Shown piece by piece: positions 51,639-60,888 of a stretch of 64,000 nucleotides of DNA; the stretch's first letter is position 1; each line of letters begins with the position of its first letter. Position numbers and translations under genes: made by a program. Location of the stretch: NCBI RefSeq assembly GCF_009711265.1, contig NZ_WMII01000005.1:62001-126000 (forward strand), given 5' to 3'. Source of the stretch: Paracoccus shanxieyensis (GTDB lineage: Bacteria > Pseudomonadota > Alphaproteobacteria > Rhodobacterales > Rhodobacteraceae). The notes under the pieces were generated by a model, which was not told the DNA's origin, ran no database searches, and saw only the letters and a program-made list of their open reading frames with translations.

Positions 51639-52459
51639 CTGTTGTCTCCCTGCACGGTGGTGCGACCGGACAGCAGCCAGTCGACGGTCAGGTTCACGCC
51701 GATCGTCACCAGCGCGATGGCGGCGGCGGGGAACAGGGGCGCGTAAAGCCCGTAAAGAATGCCCTGCTGATTGTCGCGGACCATGCCGCCCCAGTCGGCA
51801 AAGGGCGGCTGCACGCCCAGACCCAGAAAGGACAGGCCCGCCACGAACAGGAAGGTGAAGCAAAAGCGCATACCGAATTCCGCGACCAGCGGCGGCAGGG
51901 CGTTGGGCAGGATCTCTTTGCGGATCATCCAGCCCAGCCCTTCGCCGCGCAGGCGCGCCACCTCGGCATATTCCATGACGTTGATGCCCTGCGCGACCAG
52001 CCGCGACAGGCGGAAGACGCGGGTGCTGTCCAGACAGGCGATGGTGACGATCAGCACCGGCAGCGATGAGCCAAGCGCCTGCAGCACCACCAGCGCCGAG
52101 ATCAGCACCGGGATCGACATCACCGTATCGACAACGCGCGACAGCACCAGATCCAGCCAGCCGCCACGGATCGCCGCCAGAATGCCCAGCGGCACGCCGA
52201 TCAGAAACGACAGGCAGACCGCCGCCAGCGAAATCCCGATCGAGGTCTGCGCCCCGTAAAGCAGGCGCGACAGCATGTCCCGGCCGTTCTGGTCAAAGCC
52301 CAGCGGATGTCCGGGCTGCGGGCCGTCGAAGGGCAGGCCGACGATCTGTTCCTGACCAAACGGCGCCAGCATCGGGCCGAACAGGAACAGCGCCACATTG
52401 GCCGCGATCAGGATCAGGCCAAGCCAGCCGGTAAAGGGAATGGAGGAAAGCTTCTTCAT
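51635..52459 (-). CDS. dipeptide-type ABC transporter permease (DppC-like)
   Basis: 274-aa permease of full length: N-terminal helix (WLGLILIAANVALFLFG), the HPLGFDQNGRDMLSRLLYG linker and coupling loop ARLRGEGLGWMIRKEI. This intact linker shows by contrast what the damaged DppC gene near 7 kb has lost. ATG 52459 follows GGAGG at 6-nt spacing. Confidence 0.92.
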   Translation of the reverse strand: MKKLSSIPFTGWLGLILIAANVALFLFGPMLAPFGQEQIVGLPFDGPQPGHPLGFDQNGRDMLSRLLYGAQTSIGISLAAVCLSFLIGVPLGILAAIRGGWLDLVLSRVVDTVMSIPVLISALVVLQALGSSLPVLIVTIACLDSTRVFRLSRLVAQGINVMEYAEVARLRGEGLGWMIRKEILPNALPPLVAEFGMRFCFTFLFVAGLSFLGLGVQPPFADWGGMVRDNQQGILYGLYAPLFPAAAIALVTIGVNLTVDWLLSGRTTVQGDNR

Positions 52460-52460
52460 C

Positions 52461-53423
52461 TCATGCCTCCTTGCCGCGCGGATGGCGCAGGCGCGGATTA
52501 AGGGCGATGGCGGCAATATCGGCCACCATGTTCAGAAAGACATAGACCGCGCCGAAGATCATCGCCGAGGCCTGCACCATCGGCAGGTCGCGCTTCGAGA
52601 CGGCATCGACCATGAAGCGGCCCAGCCCGTTATAGTTGAAGACCGCCTCGACCAGCACGACGCCGGTGATCAGATAGGCGATGTTGAACGACACCACGTT
52701 GACGATGGGTGCGGCTGCGTTGGGCGTGGCATGGCGCAGCACGACGCGGCCATTGCGCAGGCCCTTCAGAAAGGCGGTTTCGACATAGGGCTGATCCATG
52801 ACGCCCAGCACAGTGGTGCGCGTCATGCGCATGATCTGCGCCGTCGTCACCATGACCAGCACCAGCATCGGCAGGGTGGTGGCGCGGAACCACGCGGCAA
52901 TGCCCATGCCTTCATAGGTGTCGGCAAGGCTGGGCAGCCAGCCGGTCTGCACCGACAGCCACAGGATCAGCAGCAGGCCCAGAAAATATTCCGGCAGCGA
53001 CACGAAGGCCAGCGCAAGGATATTGCTTACCCGATCAAAGATACCCCCACGTCGCGCGGCGGCCAGAATGCCCATGCCCACGGCCAACGGCACGGCGATC
53101 ACGCCCGCATAGGCCGCCAGTGCCATGGTGTTCCAGAACCTCGGCCACAGCAGCCCCGCAATAGGCTGGCCGCTGGCCATGGACTGGCCCATGTCGCCGG
53201 TCAGAAACCCACCCAGCCATGTGAAATACCGCTGCAGCGCGGGCACATCCAGCCCCAGCTCATGGCGCAGGGCGGTCAGACTTTCGGGCGTGGCGCTTTG
53301 GCCCAGGATCGAGGCGGCAACGTCTCCGGGCAGGATCTCGGTCCCGGCAAAGACCAGCACCGAAACCAGCCACAGCGTCAGCAGCCCAAGGGCCGCGCGT
53401 TTTGCGATCAGGGTGAACATCAT
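52461..53423 (-). CDS. dipeptide-type ABC transporter permease (DppB-like)
   Basis: 320 aa with the DppB start (KRAALGLLTLWLVSVLVF), ILPGDVAASILGQSATPE, the coupling-loop region FLKGLRNGRVVLRHATP and six membrane segments. Its ATG overlaps the stop of the binding-protein gene, and its stop lies one base before the DppC-like start. Confidence 0.92.
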   Translation of the reverse strand: MMFTLIAKRAALGLLTLWLVSVLVFAGTEILPGDVAASILGQSATPESLTALRHELGLDVPALQRYFTWLGGFLTGDMGQSMASGQPIAGLLWPRFWNTMALAAYAGVIAVPLAVGMGILAAARRGGIFDRVSNILALAFVSLPEYFLGLLLILWLSVQTGWLPSLADTYEGMGIAAWFRATTLPMLVLVMVTTAQIMRMTRTTVLGVMDQPYVETAFLKGLRNGRVVLRHATPNAAAPIVNVVSFNIAYLITGVVLVEAVFNYNGLGRFMVDAVSKRDLPMVQASAMIFGAVYVFLNMVADIAAIALNPRLRHPRGKEA

Positions 53424-54973
53424 GCGTCGAACCAGACTTTTTCGGCCATGCGCGCGCCCATCAGGTTGAACATCGCATGGGGTTTTGTGCCGCGCAGGTC
53501 GGTGGACACCGCGTCCAGATAATCGCCGAACATCGGGATCATCGCGCCGCCGTCCTCATGGATCAGCGCCTGACATTCCCAATAGATCTCGCGCCGCTTT
53601 TCTTCGTCCAGCAGCGCCCGCGCCTCGCGCAGCAGGCTGTCGAAACGCGGGTTGGCCCATCGCGTGTCGTTATAGGACGAGGTGGATTCGTAAGCGATGG
53701 TCAGCATCTGATCCGCCGTCGGGCGACCGCCCCAATAGGACATGCAGAACGGAACCTGCATCCAGACATCCGACCAATAGCCATCCGCCGGCTCGCGCTT
53801 GATCGACACATCGATGCCCGCGCCCGAAGCCGCCGTGCGAAACACCGCCGCCGCATCGACCGCGCCGGAAAACGCCGCCTCCGAGGCCGAGAGCGTCACC
53901 GCCATCGGGTCCAGCCCCGCCTGCCTTGCGTGGAATTTCGCCTTGTCCGGGTCATAGCTGCGCTGCGGCAGTTCCGAGTTGAAGAAGCGGTCGGTCTGCG
54001 GCACCGGATGGTCGTTGCCAAGCTGGCCCAGACCGGCCAGCGCCGTGTTCAGAAGCTGTTCGCGGTCCACCGCATATTTGATCGCCAGCCGCGCATTCAC
54101 ATCGGTGAAGGGGGCCTTGGTGCAATCCATCAGGAAGGTGAAATGCTGCCCCCCGGCCGAGCGCAGGATGTTCACCCGGGGCGCGCGGGCCAGCAGGCGC
54201 ACAGTCTTGAAATCGACCGCATTGATCGCCTGCACCTGACCCGACAGCAGCGCATTGGTACGGGCAGTCACGTCATTGATGACCACGACCTCGACCGCAT
54301 CGACATTGGCGCAGCCGGGTTTCCAATAGCTTTCATTGCGCACAAAGCGGCCCCGCACGCCCGGTTGGATCCGTTCGGGGATGAAGGGGCCGGTGCCGAT
54401 GGGGTTGGACCAGTCGTCAAAGCCCTGCGGCACGACCAGCAGGTGATAATCCGACAGCACATAAGGCAGATCGGCATTGCCCGAGTCCAGCGTGATCTGC
54501 ACCTGATGTTCGCCGGTCTTGGTGATCTCGGTGATCGGGGCCACGACCGAGCGCGCCGCCGAGGAACTGTCGCCCCGGTGCAGGTTCAGCGAATAGATCA
54601 CGTCATCCGCGGTCAGCGGCTTGCCGTTGTGGAAGGTCACGCCCTGCCGGATGTTGAAGGTCCAGACCATCGCACCGGGCGCAGTCTCCCAACTTTCAAA
54701 CAGTTCGGGCTGGGCAAGATTGTCGCTGTCGATTTCCACCAGCCCGTTCATCACCATATAGGCCTGATTGACCGGAACCCAGTCCGCCAGCTTGCGCGGA
54801 TCGAAATCATCGGTAGTCGAGCCACCGCTGATCCCCATCTTCAAGACACCCCCCCGGCGCGGCGCTTCCTGCGCACGCAGCGGCAGGCCCGTCACGCCCA
54901 CCAGCCCCAGCCCGGCCATTGCGGAAAGGAGGCCACGGCGGTCGATTCCACGCTGACCATGCGGCTTTGTCAT
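53420..54973 (-). CDS. peptide-type ABC transporter substrate-binding protein (family 5)
   Basis: 517-aa family 5 binding protein. The Tat-like signal GIDRRGLLSAMAGLGL ends near LRAQEA. Typical features are WTFNIRQGVTFHNGKPLTADD, GTGPFIPERIQPG and ARLAIKYAVDREQLL. ATG 54973 was chosen because upstream in-frame starts precede a random-looking stretch. It follows a LysR gene on the same strand after a 160-bp gap with a possible promoter. Ligand could be a peptide, an amide or another compound cleaved by the CocE-like hydrolase. Confidence 0.9.
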   Translation of the reverse strand: MTKPHGQRGIDRRGLLSAMAGLGLVGVTGLPLRAQEAPRRGGVLKMGISGGSTTDDFDPRKLADWVPVNQAYMVMNGLVEIDSDNLAQPELFESWETAPGAMVWTFNIRQGVTFHNGKPLTADDVIYSLNLHRGDSSSAARSVVAPITEITKTGEHQVQITLDSGNADLPYVLSDYHLLVVPQGFDDWSNPIGTGPFIPERIQPGVRGRFVRNESYWKPGCANVDAVEVVVINDVTARTNALLSGQVQAINAVDFKTVRLLARAPRVNILRSAGGQHFTFLMDCTKAPFTDVNARLAIKYAVDREQLLNTALAGLGQLGNDHPVPQTDRFFNSELPQRSYDPDKAKFHARQAGLDPMAVTLSASEAAFSGAVDAAAVFRTAASGAGIDVSIKREPADGYWSDVWMQVPFCMSYWGGRPTADQMLTIAYESTSSYNDTRWANPRFDSLLREARALLDEEKRREIYWECQALIHEDGGAMIPMFGDYLDAVSTDLRGTKPHAMFNLMGARMAEKVWFDA

Positions 54974-55024
54974 GTCGTTTCCCCTGTGTGATTTCCTTAC
55001 CCCCGGCGTCATCGGGGCTTTTTG

Positions 55025-55049
55025 GCAAAAAATCGGGGGGAGGTTTTGC
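55025..55049 (-). promoter_or_regulatory. possible LysR operator upstream of the peptide ABC operon
   Basis: GCAAAA and TTTTGC form a perfect 6-bp inverted repeat with a 13-bp spacer in the gap between the LysR gene and the binding-protein gene. Position suits control of the operon by the LysR protein. The repeat is short, so the call is tentative. Confidence 0.3.
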
Positions 55050-55133
55050 AGAAGCAAATGAATTTTTGTCATACCCCCTTGCAGCCTCTGCAACAGGGCT
55101 GGTTTCGCGCATGATTCTAATCGCTTGCCGGCG

Positions 55134-56024
55134 TCAGCCCGCCTGCCAGATCCGGTTGCTGGCCACCAGCCAGTCGCCGACCTGACGCGCCATGCGCCGC
55201 TGATGCCGCGTGGTCGGGCGCATCAGGTAATATTCCCCATGGCCACGAAACGGCCGCGTATCGGCCGGAACCAGCGTGCCGTCGTGCAGGTGATCGACGA
55301 TGAACCAGCTCCAGCCCATCGCGATGCCGATGCCGCGCCGGGCCGAGTCGACCGCAAGGTGATAATCCCCCAGCTTCCAGCGCATCGCGGCTTCGGGCAG
55401 GCGCAGGCCGGTGGCAGACAGCCAGTTGCCCCAGTCGGTCCATTCCTTGTGGGTTTCCTCGACCGTCAGCAGGATCGGCGCGGGCTCTTGCGCCAGCGGC
55501 ACGCCGCCGGGGGCCATGACGGGAAACATCTCCTCGGGGGCCAGCGAGGTCACGTCGTGATCGGCGGGCTTCACCGGGCGGTAATAGATCGCCAGATCGT
55601 ATTCGTCATGGCGCAGCTGTTCAAAGAAATCATTCACCACCAGCTTCAGCTCAAGATGGGGAAAGGCCGCGCGCAGACCGCTGAAGCGCGGCATCATCCA
55701 CAGATCGGCCACGGCCTGCGAACAGGCGATGGTCACGCGGTCGCCGCCATGACGGGCGAACTGATCGACCTCCAGCGCCTGCAGGGCGTCCAGCGCGCGG
55801 CCGACGGCCTTGGCATATTCCTCGCCGATCTTGGTCAGCACGACGCCCGCCGCCTGCCGTTCAAACAGCGCAGCGCCGACATAGCTTTCAAGCTGGGCGA
55901 TCTGACGGCTGACGCCGCTTTGCGTCAGGGACAGCAACTGCGCCGCGCGCGTGAAACTGCCGCATCGCGCGACGGTCTGAAAGGCCACAAGGCTGCGCAA
56001 GGGCGGAAGGCGTCCGGTATCCAT
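55134..56024 (-). CDS. LysR-family transcriptional regulator (GcvA-like)
   Basis: 296 aa. Winged helix at about 8-65 (PPLRSLVAFQTVARCGSFTRA, SLTQSGVSRQIAQLES) and a type 2 periplasmic-binding effector domain. The PPLRSL opening is typical of GcvA-like members. It lies just upstream of the peptide ABC/CocE operon on the same strand and most likely controls it. Confidence 0.9.
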   Translation of the reverse strand: MDTGRLPPLRSLVAFQTVARCGSFTRAAQLLSLTQSGVSRQIAQLESYVGAALFERQAAGVVLTKIGEEYAKAVGRALDALQALEVDQFARHGGDRVTIACSQAVADLWMMPRFSGLRAAFPHLELKLVVNDFFEQLRHDEYDLAIYYRPVKPADHDVTSLAPEEMFPVMAPGGVPLAQEPAPILLTVEETHKEWTDWGNWLSATGLRLPEAAMRWKLGDYHLAVDSARRGIGIAMGWSWFIVDHLHDGTLVPADTRPFRGHGEYYLMRPTTRHQRRMARQVGDWLVASNRIWQAG

Positions 56025-56039
56025 GCGCCGTTATACCCC

Positions 56040-56055
56040 GATCCGGGGCCGGATC
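56040..56055 (-). terminator. small palindromic hairpin after the RTX gene
   Basis: GATCCGG-GG-CCGGATC palindrome in the 61-bp gap between the RTX stop and the LysR start. No U-run; weak terminator candidate. Confidence 0.25.
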
Positions 56056-56085
56056 TATCGCCGATTGCAGCGGGCGGCCGGTCGC

Positions 56086-57438
56086 CTAAAGCATGAAATC
56101 CGAACGCAGCATGTCGATCGACTTGCCGATCTGGATGGCGAAATCAGCGATGCCGTCGCCGTTCAGATCGGCCTGCACATAGGTCGCGTCGGCGGTGCGG
56201 GTCCAGCGCAATTCGCCCGCCGTGCCGGTGAAGCCCTGACTGGCGATATAGTGGAAATCCTGATTGCCGCCCAAGGTGCTGTTCGCGTCGATCTGCGACA
56301 GGTCGATGCGGTCGAACTGCGCGGCGCTGAAATCGTCGATATAGTCGCGGATATTCGGCGTCGACTCGGCGGCGGTCACGAAGACAAAGACATCCGCCCC
56401 CGCGCCGCCGAACAGCCGGTCCGCGCCCGGCCCGCCAATCAGCGTGTCGTTGCCCGCCCCGCCGAAAAGCTGGTCGTTTCCATCGCCACCCGACAGCCGG
56501 TCGGCCCCGTCTTCGCCAAACAGCGTGTCATTGCCCGCATCGCCCTGCAGGCTGTCATTGCCGGGGCCGCCGCCCAGCCAGTCATTGCCCAGCCCGCCCG
56601 ACAACCAATCATCGCCGGTTTCAGCGTAAAGCCGGTCATTGCCGCTGCCGCCCGACAGGGTGTCGTTGCCGGTGCCGCCATACAGCCAGTCATCGCCATC
56701 ATCGCCCGCGATCAGGTCGTTGCCCGCCTCGCCATAAATCGTGTCATTGCCCGCCCCGCCCGAGGCGGTGTCATTGCCGGTGCCGCTGAACAGGCTGTCA
56801 TGCCCGGCCTCGCCCGACAGGCGGTCATTGCCGTCGCCAGCATACAGCGCATCGTTGCCGGTCCCGCCCTGCAAGGTGTCATTGCCCAGATCGCCATACA
56901 GCGCGTCATTGCCATCGCCGCCCGACAGCAGGTCATTGCCTGCCTCGCCCAGCAGCGTGTCGGCTCCGGCGCCGCCGAAAAGCTGGTCGTGGCCCAGCCC
57001 GCCGAAGATCTTGTCACTGCCGCCAAAGCCGTGCAGCGTGTCGTTGCCGCCATATCCCAGCAGCGTCTCGGCCAGCGCCGAGCCCCGGATCAGGTCATTG
57101 CCCGCCAGCAGCAATTGCGAAAACAGCCGGTCATTCGACGCGCCATAGGCATTGGCCAGCGCGGCGGCCCCGACCTGCAGACCCACGGCCTCCAGCACGG
57201 GCTGACCGGCAATGACCACCTTCATCGACAGGATGGTGCCGGATTTCAGCCCGCCGGGCCCCGCGCCGCCATAGGTCAGGTTCGCACCCGACAGCAGCGC
57301 ATAATCGGTGGCGCTGTCGGACAGGCGCAATTGCCCGGTCCCGCGGCTGACCGAGGAAAAGCCCAGCAGCGCCGACCAGTCAATCATCGACATGTCAGAG
57401 ACCGCGCCTTTGCCCGGCCGCAGGGTGATCGTTGCCAT
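56086..57438 (-). CDS. RTX calcium-binding secreted protein
   Basis: About 450 aa. Residues from roughly 120 to 345 hold about 25 consecutive nine-residue repeats of GGxGxDxLx type (for example GGAGADTLL, GEAGNDLLS, GGTGNDTLS), which form a calcium-binding beta roll. The C-terminal ASTPN-like cap and the final DFML, hydrophobic after an acidic residue, are typical of type I secretion signals. No N-terminal signal peptide and no enzyme domain were recognised. No type I secretion genes are nearby. Likely exported to the medium or cell surface; function unknown. Confidence 0.88.
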   Translation of the reverse strand: MATITLRPGKGAVSDMSMIDWSALLGFSSVSRGTGQLRLSDSATDYALLSGANLTYGGAGPGGLKSGTILSMKVVIAGQPVLEAVGLQVGAAALANAYGASNDRLFSQLLLAGNDLIRGSALAETLLGYGGNDTLHGFGGSDKIFGGLGHDQLFGGAGADTLLGEAGNDLLSGGDGNDALYGDLGNDTLQGGTGNDALYAGDGNDRLSGEAGHDSLFSGTGNDTASGGAGNDTIYGEAGNDLIAGDDGDDWLYGGTGNDTLSGGSGNDRLYAETGDDWLSGGLGNDWLGGGPGNDSLQGDAGNDTLFGEDGADRLSGGDGNDQLFGGAGNDTLIGGPGADRLFGGAGADVFVFVTAAESTPNIRDYIDDFSAAQFDRIDLSQIDANSTLGGNQDFHYIASQGFTGTAGELRWTRTADATYVQADLNGDGIADFAIQIGKSIDMLRSDFML

Positions 57439-57504
57439 CGCTTGCCCCGACAATCGCATAAGTTGCACGACAGATGAGATGATCTGCCCTTGGATGCAAG
57501 TCTT

Positions 57505-58629
57505 TTACCGTGCCCCGCGTGCGTGAAGCCACGTCACGGCATCGGCCAGCACCAGCGGCGGGGCAAAATGATAGCCCTGCGCCAGATCGCAGCCCAGATC
57601 GCGCAAGATGCGGGCCTGTTCCACGGTCTCGACGCCTTCGACCAGCAGCTCCATCCCCAGCGCGTCGGCCATGTGCCGCATGGCGCGGATCAGCCTGACG
57701 CTGCGGTCCGCCGGCAAGCCCGCGATCAGTGCGCGGTCCAGTTTCAGCCGGTCGAACGACACCTGCGCCAAGGTTGCGAAATTGCTGTATCCGGTGCCGA
57801 AATCGTCCAGCGCCAGCCCGACACCCAGCGCCCGAAGATCGGCCAGCGTGCGGCGGGTCTGGGCATCTTCGCCCAGCCGGGCGGTCTCGGTGATCTCAAG
57901 CTCCAGTTGCGCGGCGGGCCGTCCGGCATCGGCCAGACAGCCCGCGACCAGATCGGCAAAGCCCGCATCGCGCAGTTGCAGGGGCGAGACATTGACGGCC
58001 AGCCGCGTGTCGCAGGACCCGGCCAGCGCGCCGAATTCCGCAAGGCTGCGCCGCAGCACCCATGCGCCGATCAGTCCGATATGGCCGGATTTTTCGGCCA
58101 GCGGAATAAAGACCTCGGGCGAGACCTCGCCCAGTTCGGGGTGATGCCAGCGGGCAAGCGCCTCGAACCCCGCCACCGCGCCGTCCGACATCCGGATCTG
58201 CGGCTGATAGCTGACGCCCAGCAGGTTGGCTTCGGTGGCATGGCGCAGGGTCGTGGCGTCGATGCCGCAGGCGCATAGCGGATCGGGCGGCCAGAACAGC
58301 CACAATTCGGCATCGTCGGACGGCAGCGCAAAGCGTTCCGCCTTCGGCAGCCTGCCTGCCGCGCCGAGGGGCTGGCCGAACTGGGCCGGATGGCGCGGGC
58401 CGATCAGCGCGGCAAAGGCCGGGTTATAGACCAGCCGCTGCGCCGCCCCCACGGCAATGCAGACCGGAAACGCCGCTTGCGCCAGTTGCCGCACCGCCAA
58501 TCGCAGCGCGGTCGAGCCATTGGCCGGATCGCCCAGCGGGGTGTCGGACCAGTCCCGGATCCCCGGCACCGCAAGCGTCTGGAACAACCGCGTGGTCGCT
58601 GGGTCTGGCAAGATCGCGGCCCTTTTCAT
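57505..58629 (-). CDS. cyclic-di-GMP phosphodiesterase with PAS-like N-terminus (EAL)
   Basis: 374 aa. A PAS-like sensor part at about 35-95 (VCIAVGAAQRLVYNPAFAAL) precedes an EAL domain with the active-site set intact: GFEALARWHHP, AVNVSPLQL, LELEITETA, LALDDFGTGYSN, FDRLKLDRALI and VEGVET. It should hydrolyse c-di-GMP to pGpG. It lies 40 bp after the GGDEF gene on the same strand and may be part of that operon, opposing its product. Confidence 0.9.
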   Translation of the reverse strand: MKRAAILPDPATTRLFQTLAVPGIRDWSDTPLGDPANGSTALRLAVRQLAQAAFPVCIAVGAAQRLVYNPAFAALIGPRHPAQFGQPLGAAGRLPKAERFALPSDDAELWLFWPPDPLCACGIDATTLRHATEANLLGVSYQPQIRMSDGAVAGFEALARWHHPELGEVSPEVFIPLAEKSGHIGLIGAWVLRRSLAEFGALAGSCDTRLAVNVSPLQLRDAGFADLVAGCLADAGRPAAQLELEITETARLGEDAQTRRTLADLRALGVGLALDDFGTGYSNFATLAQVSFDRLKLDRALIAGLPADRSVRLIRAMRHMADALGMELLVEGVETVEQARILRDLGCDLAQGYHFAPPLVLADAVTWLHARGAR

Positions 58630-58668
58630 GCTGGCATCGGCAAAACTAGCGGCGAGAGGGCTGCGACT

Positions 58669-59997
58669 TCAAGTTGCTGCGCGCATCTGCTGATGCCTTT
58701 CCGCCTTGCGGGCATAAAGCAACCTGTCCGCCTGTTCCAAGATTTCGTCATGGTCCCACCCGGCGTCGCTGGCCATCGAGATGCCGATGCTGATGCCGAC
58801 CTGCACCCCTTCGCCGGATTTGCCGATGTCGATGGGCTGGCGGATGGTGTCCAGCAGACGCTCGGCCATCTGTTCGGCCTCGTGCCGGTCGTCGCAGACC
58901 ATCACCACGACGAACTCATCGCCCGCCCAACGCGCGGCGATGTCGCCGTCGCGGATGCAGCGGCTCATGCGGGCAGCGACGGCCTTCAGCACCGCATCGC
59001 CCGCCGCATGGCCGTGCAGGTCGTTGACCGGCTTGAACTTGTCCAGATCGCCGAACAGCAGCGCCACGTCGCGTTTCGATGACACCGGCGCCGCCAGCAG
59101 CGCCCGCAGACGCTTGTTGAAGCCCGCGCGGTTCAGCAGGCCGGTCAGCGGATCGGTTTCGACCTGACCGATCAGCGCCAGCTGCCGCGCATAGGATTGC
59201 GAGGCGTCCTGAAACACGATCACCCCGCCAACCGGCTGGTTTTCCCGATCATAGACCACCGAGGAGGATTTGGTGATCGCCAGCGTCTTGCCGCCCCGGT
59301 CGCGCATCATGATATGCGTGCCTGCCGACACGGCGGGGGTGTCGCCGAACAGCCGGTCGTTCAGCGGCTGACCCTCGCAGGTTTCCAGCGGCAGGGCGGA
59401 TGACAGCAAGGGATGCTCGGCGGCGCTCCAGCCGGTCAGATGTTCGGCGGCGGGGTTCATCCATGACACGCGGCCCAGATTGTCCGTGGCGATGATGCCG
59501 TCGCGCACCGCATCGAATGTCGCGCGCAGCAGCTGCTTTTGCTGATGGACCTGCGCCAGCGCGCGCACAAGCTGCTGCTTGCTGCGATACAGGTTCAGCA
59601 GGATTTCCACCTTGGACAGCAGGATCTGTTCGTTGATGGGCTTGCCGATATAGTCGATGGCCCCCGAACTGTAGCCCTTGAGCTGGCTGAATTCATCCGC
59701 GTTCGAAGCCGTCATGAACACGATGGGCGTCTCGGCGGAAAACGGGTTGTCGCGCAGCAGTTCGGCGACCTCGAACCCGTCCATCTCGGGCATCTGCACA
59801 TCCAGCAGGGCCAGTGCGAATTCATGATCCAGCGCCAGAGAAAGCGCCTGATTGCCCGATTGCGCCGTGATGATTTCGGCATCCTTGTGGCGCAAAAGCA
59901 CCCGCATGGCGGTCAGATTGGCAGAAATGTCGTCGACGATCAGGATCTTGGGCCGGGGCAGATCCGTGGTCTGATCGGGATAAAGATCTTCGGTCAT
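58669..59997 (-). CDS. response regulator diguanylate cyclase (REC-PAS-GGDEF)
   Basis: 442 aa. REC domain at 15-135 with phospho-acceptor Asp66 in ALLDVQMPEMDG; PAS at about 155-275 (DNLGRVSWMNPAAEHLTGWS); GGDEF domain at about 280-435 with the signature read as RWAGDEFVVV, an accepted active variant. RDGD five residues before it matches the RxxD inhibitory site, so product feedback is expected. Follows cheR by 3 bp. Phosphotransfer from the hybrid kinase of the same operon is the likely input. Confidence 0.92.
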   Translation of the reverse strand: MTEDLYPDQTTDLPRPKILIVDDISANLTAMRVLLRHKDAEIITAQSGNQALSLALDHEFALALLDVQMPEMDGFEVAELLRDNPFSAETPIVFMTASNADEFSQLKGYSSGAIDYIGKPINEQILLSKVEILLNLYRSKQQLVRALAQVHQQKQLLRATFDAVRDGIIATDNLGRVSWMNPAAEHLTGWSAAEHPLLSSALPLETCEGQPLNDRLFGDTPAVSAGTHIMMRDRGGKTLAITKSSSVVYDRENQPVGGVIVFQDASQSYARQLALIGQVETDPLTGLLNRAGFNKRLRALLAAPVSSKRDVALLFGDLDKFKPVNDLHGHAAGDAVLKAVAARMSRCIRDGDIAARWAGDEFVVVMVCDDRHEAEQMAERLLDTIRQPIDIGKSGEGVQVGISIGISMASDAGWDHDEILEQADRLLYARKAERHQQMRAAT

Positions 59998-60000
59998 GGG

Positions 60001-60888
60001 TCAGCTTCCGTCATCTTGGCGCGGGGGGGCGGCTTGGCATGGGGGATGGGTCGCCAGGGCCTCGGCCCCGGCCAGTTGCGGGCGCGGGCGCGATATCGAG
60101 CGATAGACCCAGCTGGCACCGGGCGGCTTGGCGAATTTAGTGCGTGCGCCGATGGGCGTTTCGCGCTGACCAAGGCACAGATACCCGCCCCGGACCAGCG
60201 AATCCGAGAACAGGCCAAGCGCCCGGCCTTGCAACTGCCGCTCGAAATAGATCAGCACATTGCAGCAAAAGATCAGGTTCGCCTCGCAGAAGACCGCATC
60301 GGTCGACAGGCTGTGTTCGATGAAATTGATCTTGGACAGCAGCTCGGGCTTTAACTGCATCAGCGGCCCCACCGCGTCGAAATGCGCATCCAGCAGGTCC
60401 GCGCCGCCGCCTTGCAGATAGCGTGTCTGGGCCGCCTGCACCTGATCGCGCGGGATGCGTCCCTGCGCGGCCTTTTCCAGCACCGCATACGAGATATCGC
60501 TGGCAAAGATGGTGCTGCGGTCCAGAAGCCCTGCCTCGTGCAGCAGGATGGCCATGGAATAGGCCTCGTGCCCCGCCGCACAACCTGCGTGCCAGATGGT
60601 GATGCGGGGAAAGCTGTGCAGGGTGGGAAAGACATGGGCACACACCTCGGCAAAGGTCTCCGGCTCGCGGAACAGCTCGGTCACGGGGATGCAAAGCTGG
60701 TCGACGAAGAACCGGATCTGGTCGGGGTTCTGCACCAGCCAGTCGCCAAGAGCCGGGATGCCCGGCAGATGCAGCCGCGCGCAGATATTGTGCAGGCGGC
60801 TGGTCAGCGTCGCGGGCCGATACTTGCGGAAATCATAGCCGAAGCGGTCATAGATGAAATGGACGAAATCCTGCACGTCAGGCGGCAT
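60001..60888 (-). CDS. cheR: CheR-type methyltransferase
   Basis: About 295 aa: N-terminal CheR helical domain (FVHFIYDRFGYDFRKY, FRKYRPATLTSRL) and SAM-binding domain with WHAGCAAGHEAYSMAIL, ASDISYAVLEKA and the catalytic-loop region IFCCNVLIYFE. It would methylate glutamates on a chemoreceptor-like partner, but no chemoreceptor or CheB is present; the four-helix/HAMP sensor kinase next door could be a target. ATG 60888 overlaps the kinase stop; a TTG at 60915 is also in frame. Confidence 0.88.
   Translation of the reverse strand: MPPDVQDFVHFIYDRFGYDFRKYRPATLTSRLHNICARLHLPGIPALGDWLVQNPDQIRFFVDQLCIPVTELFREPETFAEVCAHVFPTLHSFPRITIWHAGCAAGHEAYSMAILLHEAGLLDRSTIFASDISYAVLEKAAQGRIPRDQVQAAQTRYLQGGGADLLDAHFDAVGPLMQLKPELLSKINFIEHSLSTDAVFCEANLIFCCNVLIYFERQLQGRALGLFSDSLVRGGYLCLGQRETPIGARTKFAKPPGASWVYRSISRPRPQLAGAEALATHPPCQAAPPRQDDGS

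Noticed and set aside
56410..57080. Array of about 27-bp DNA repeats, CRISPR-like at first glance
   Set aside because: The units are in frame, contiguous and encode GGxGxDxLx nonapeptides of an RTX protein; there are no unique spacers or cas genes.
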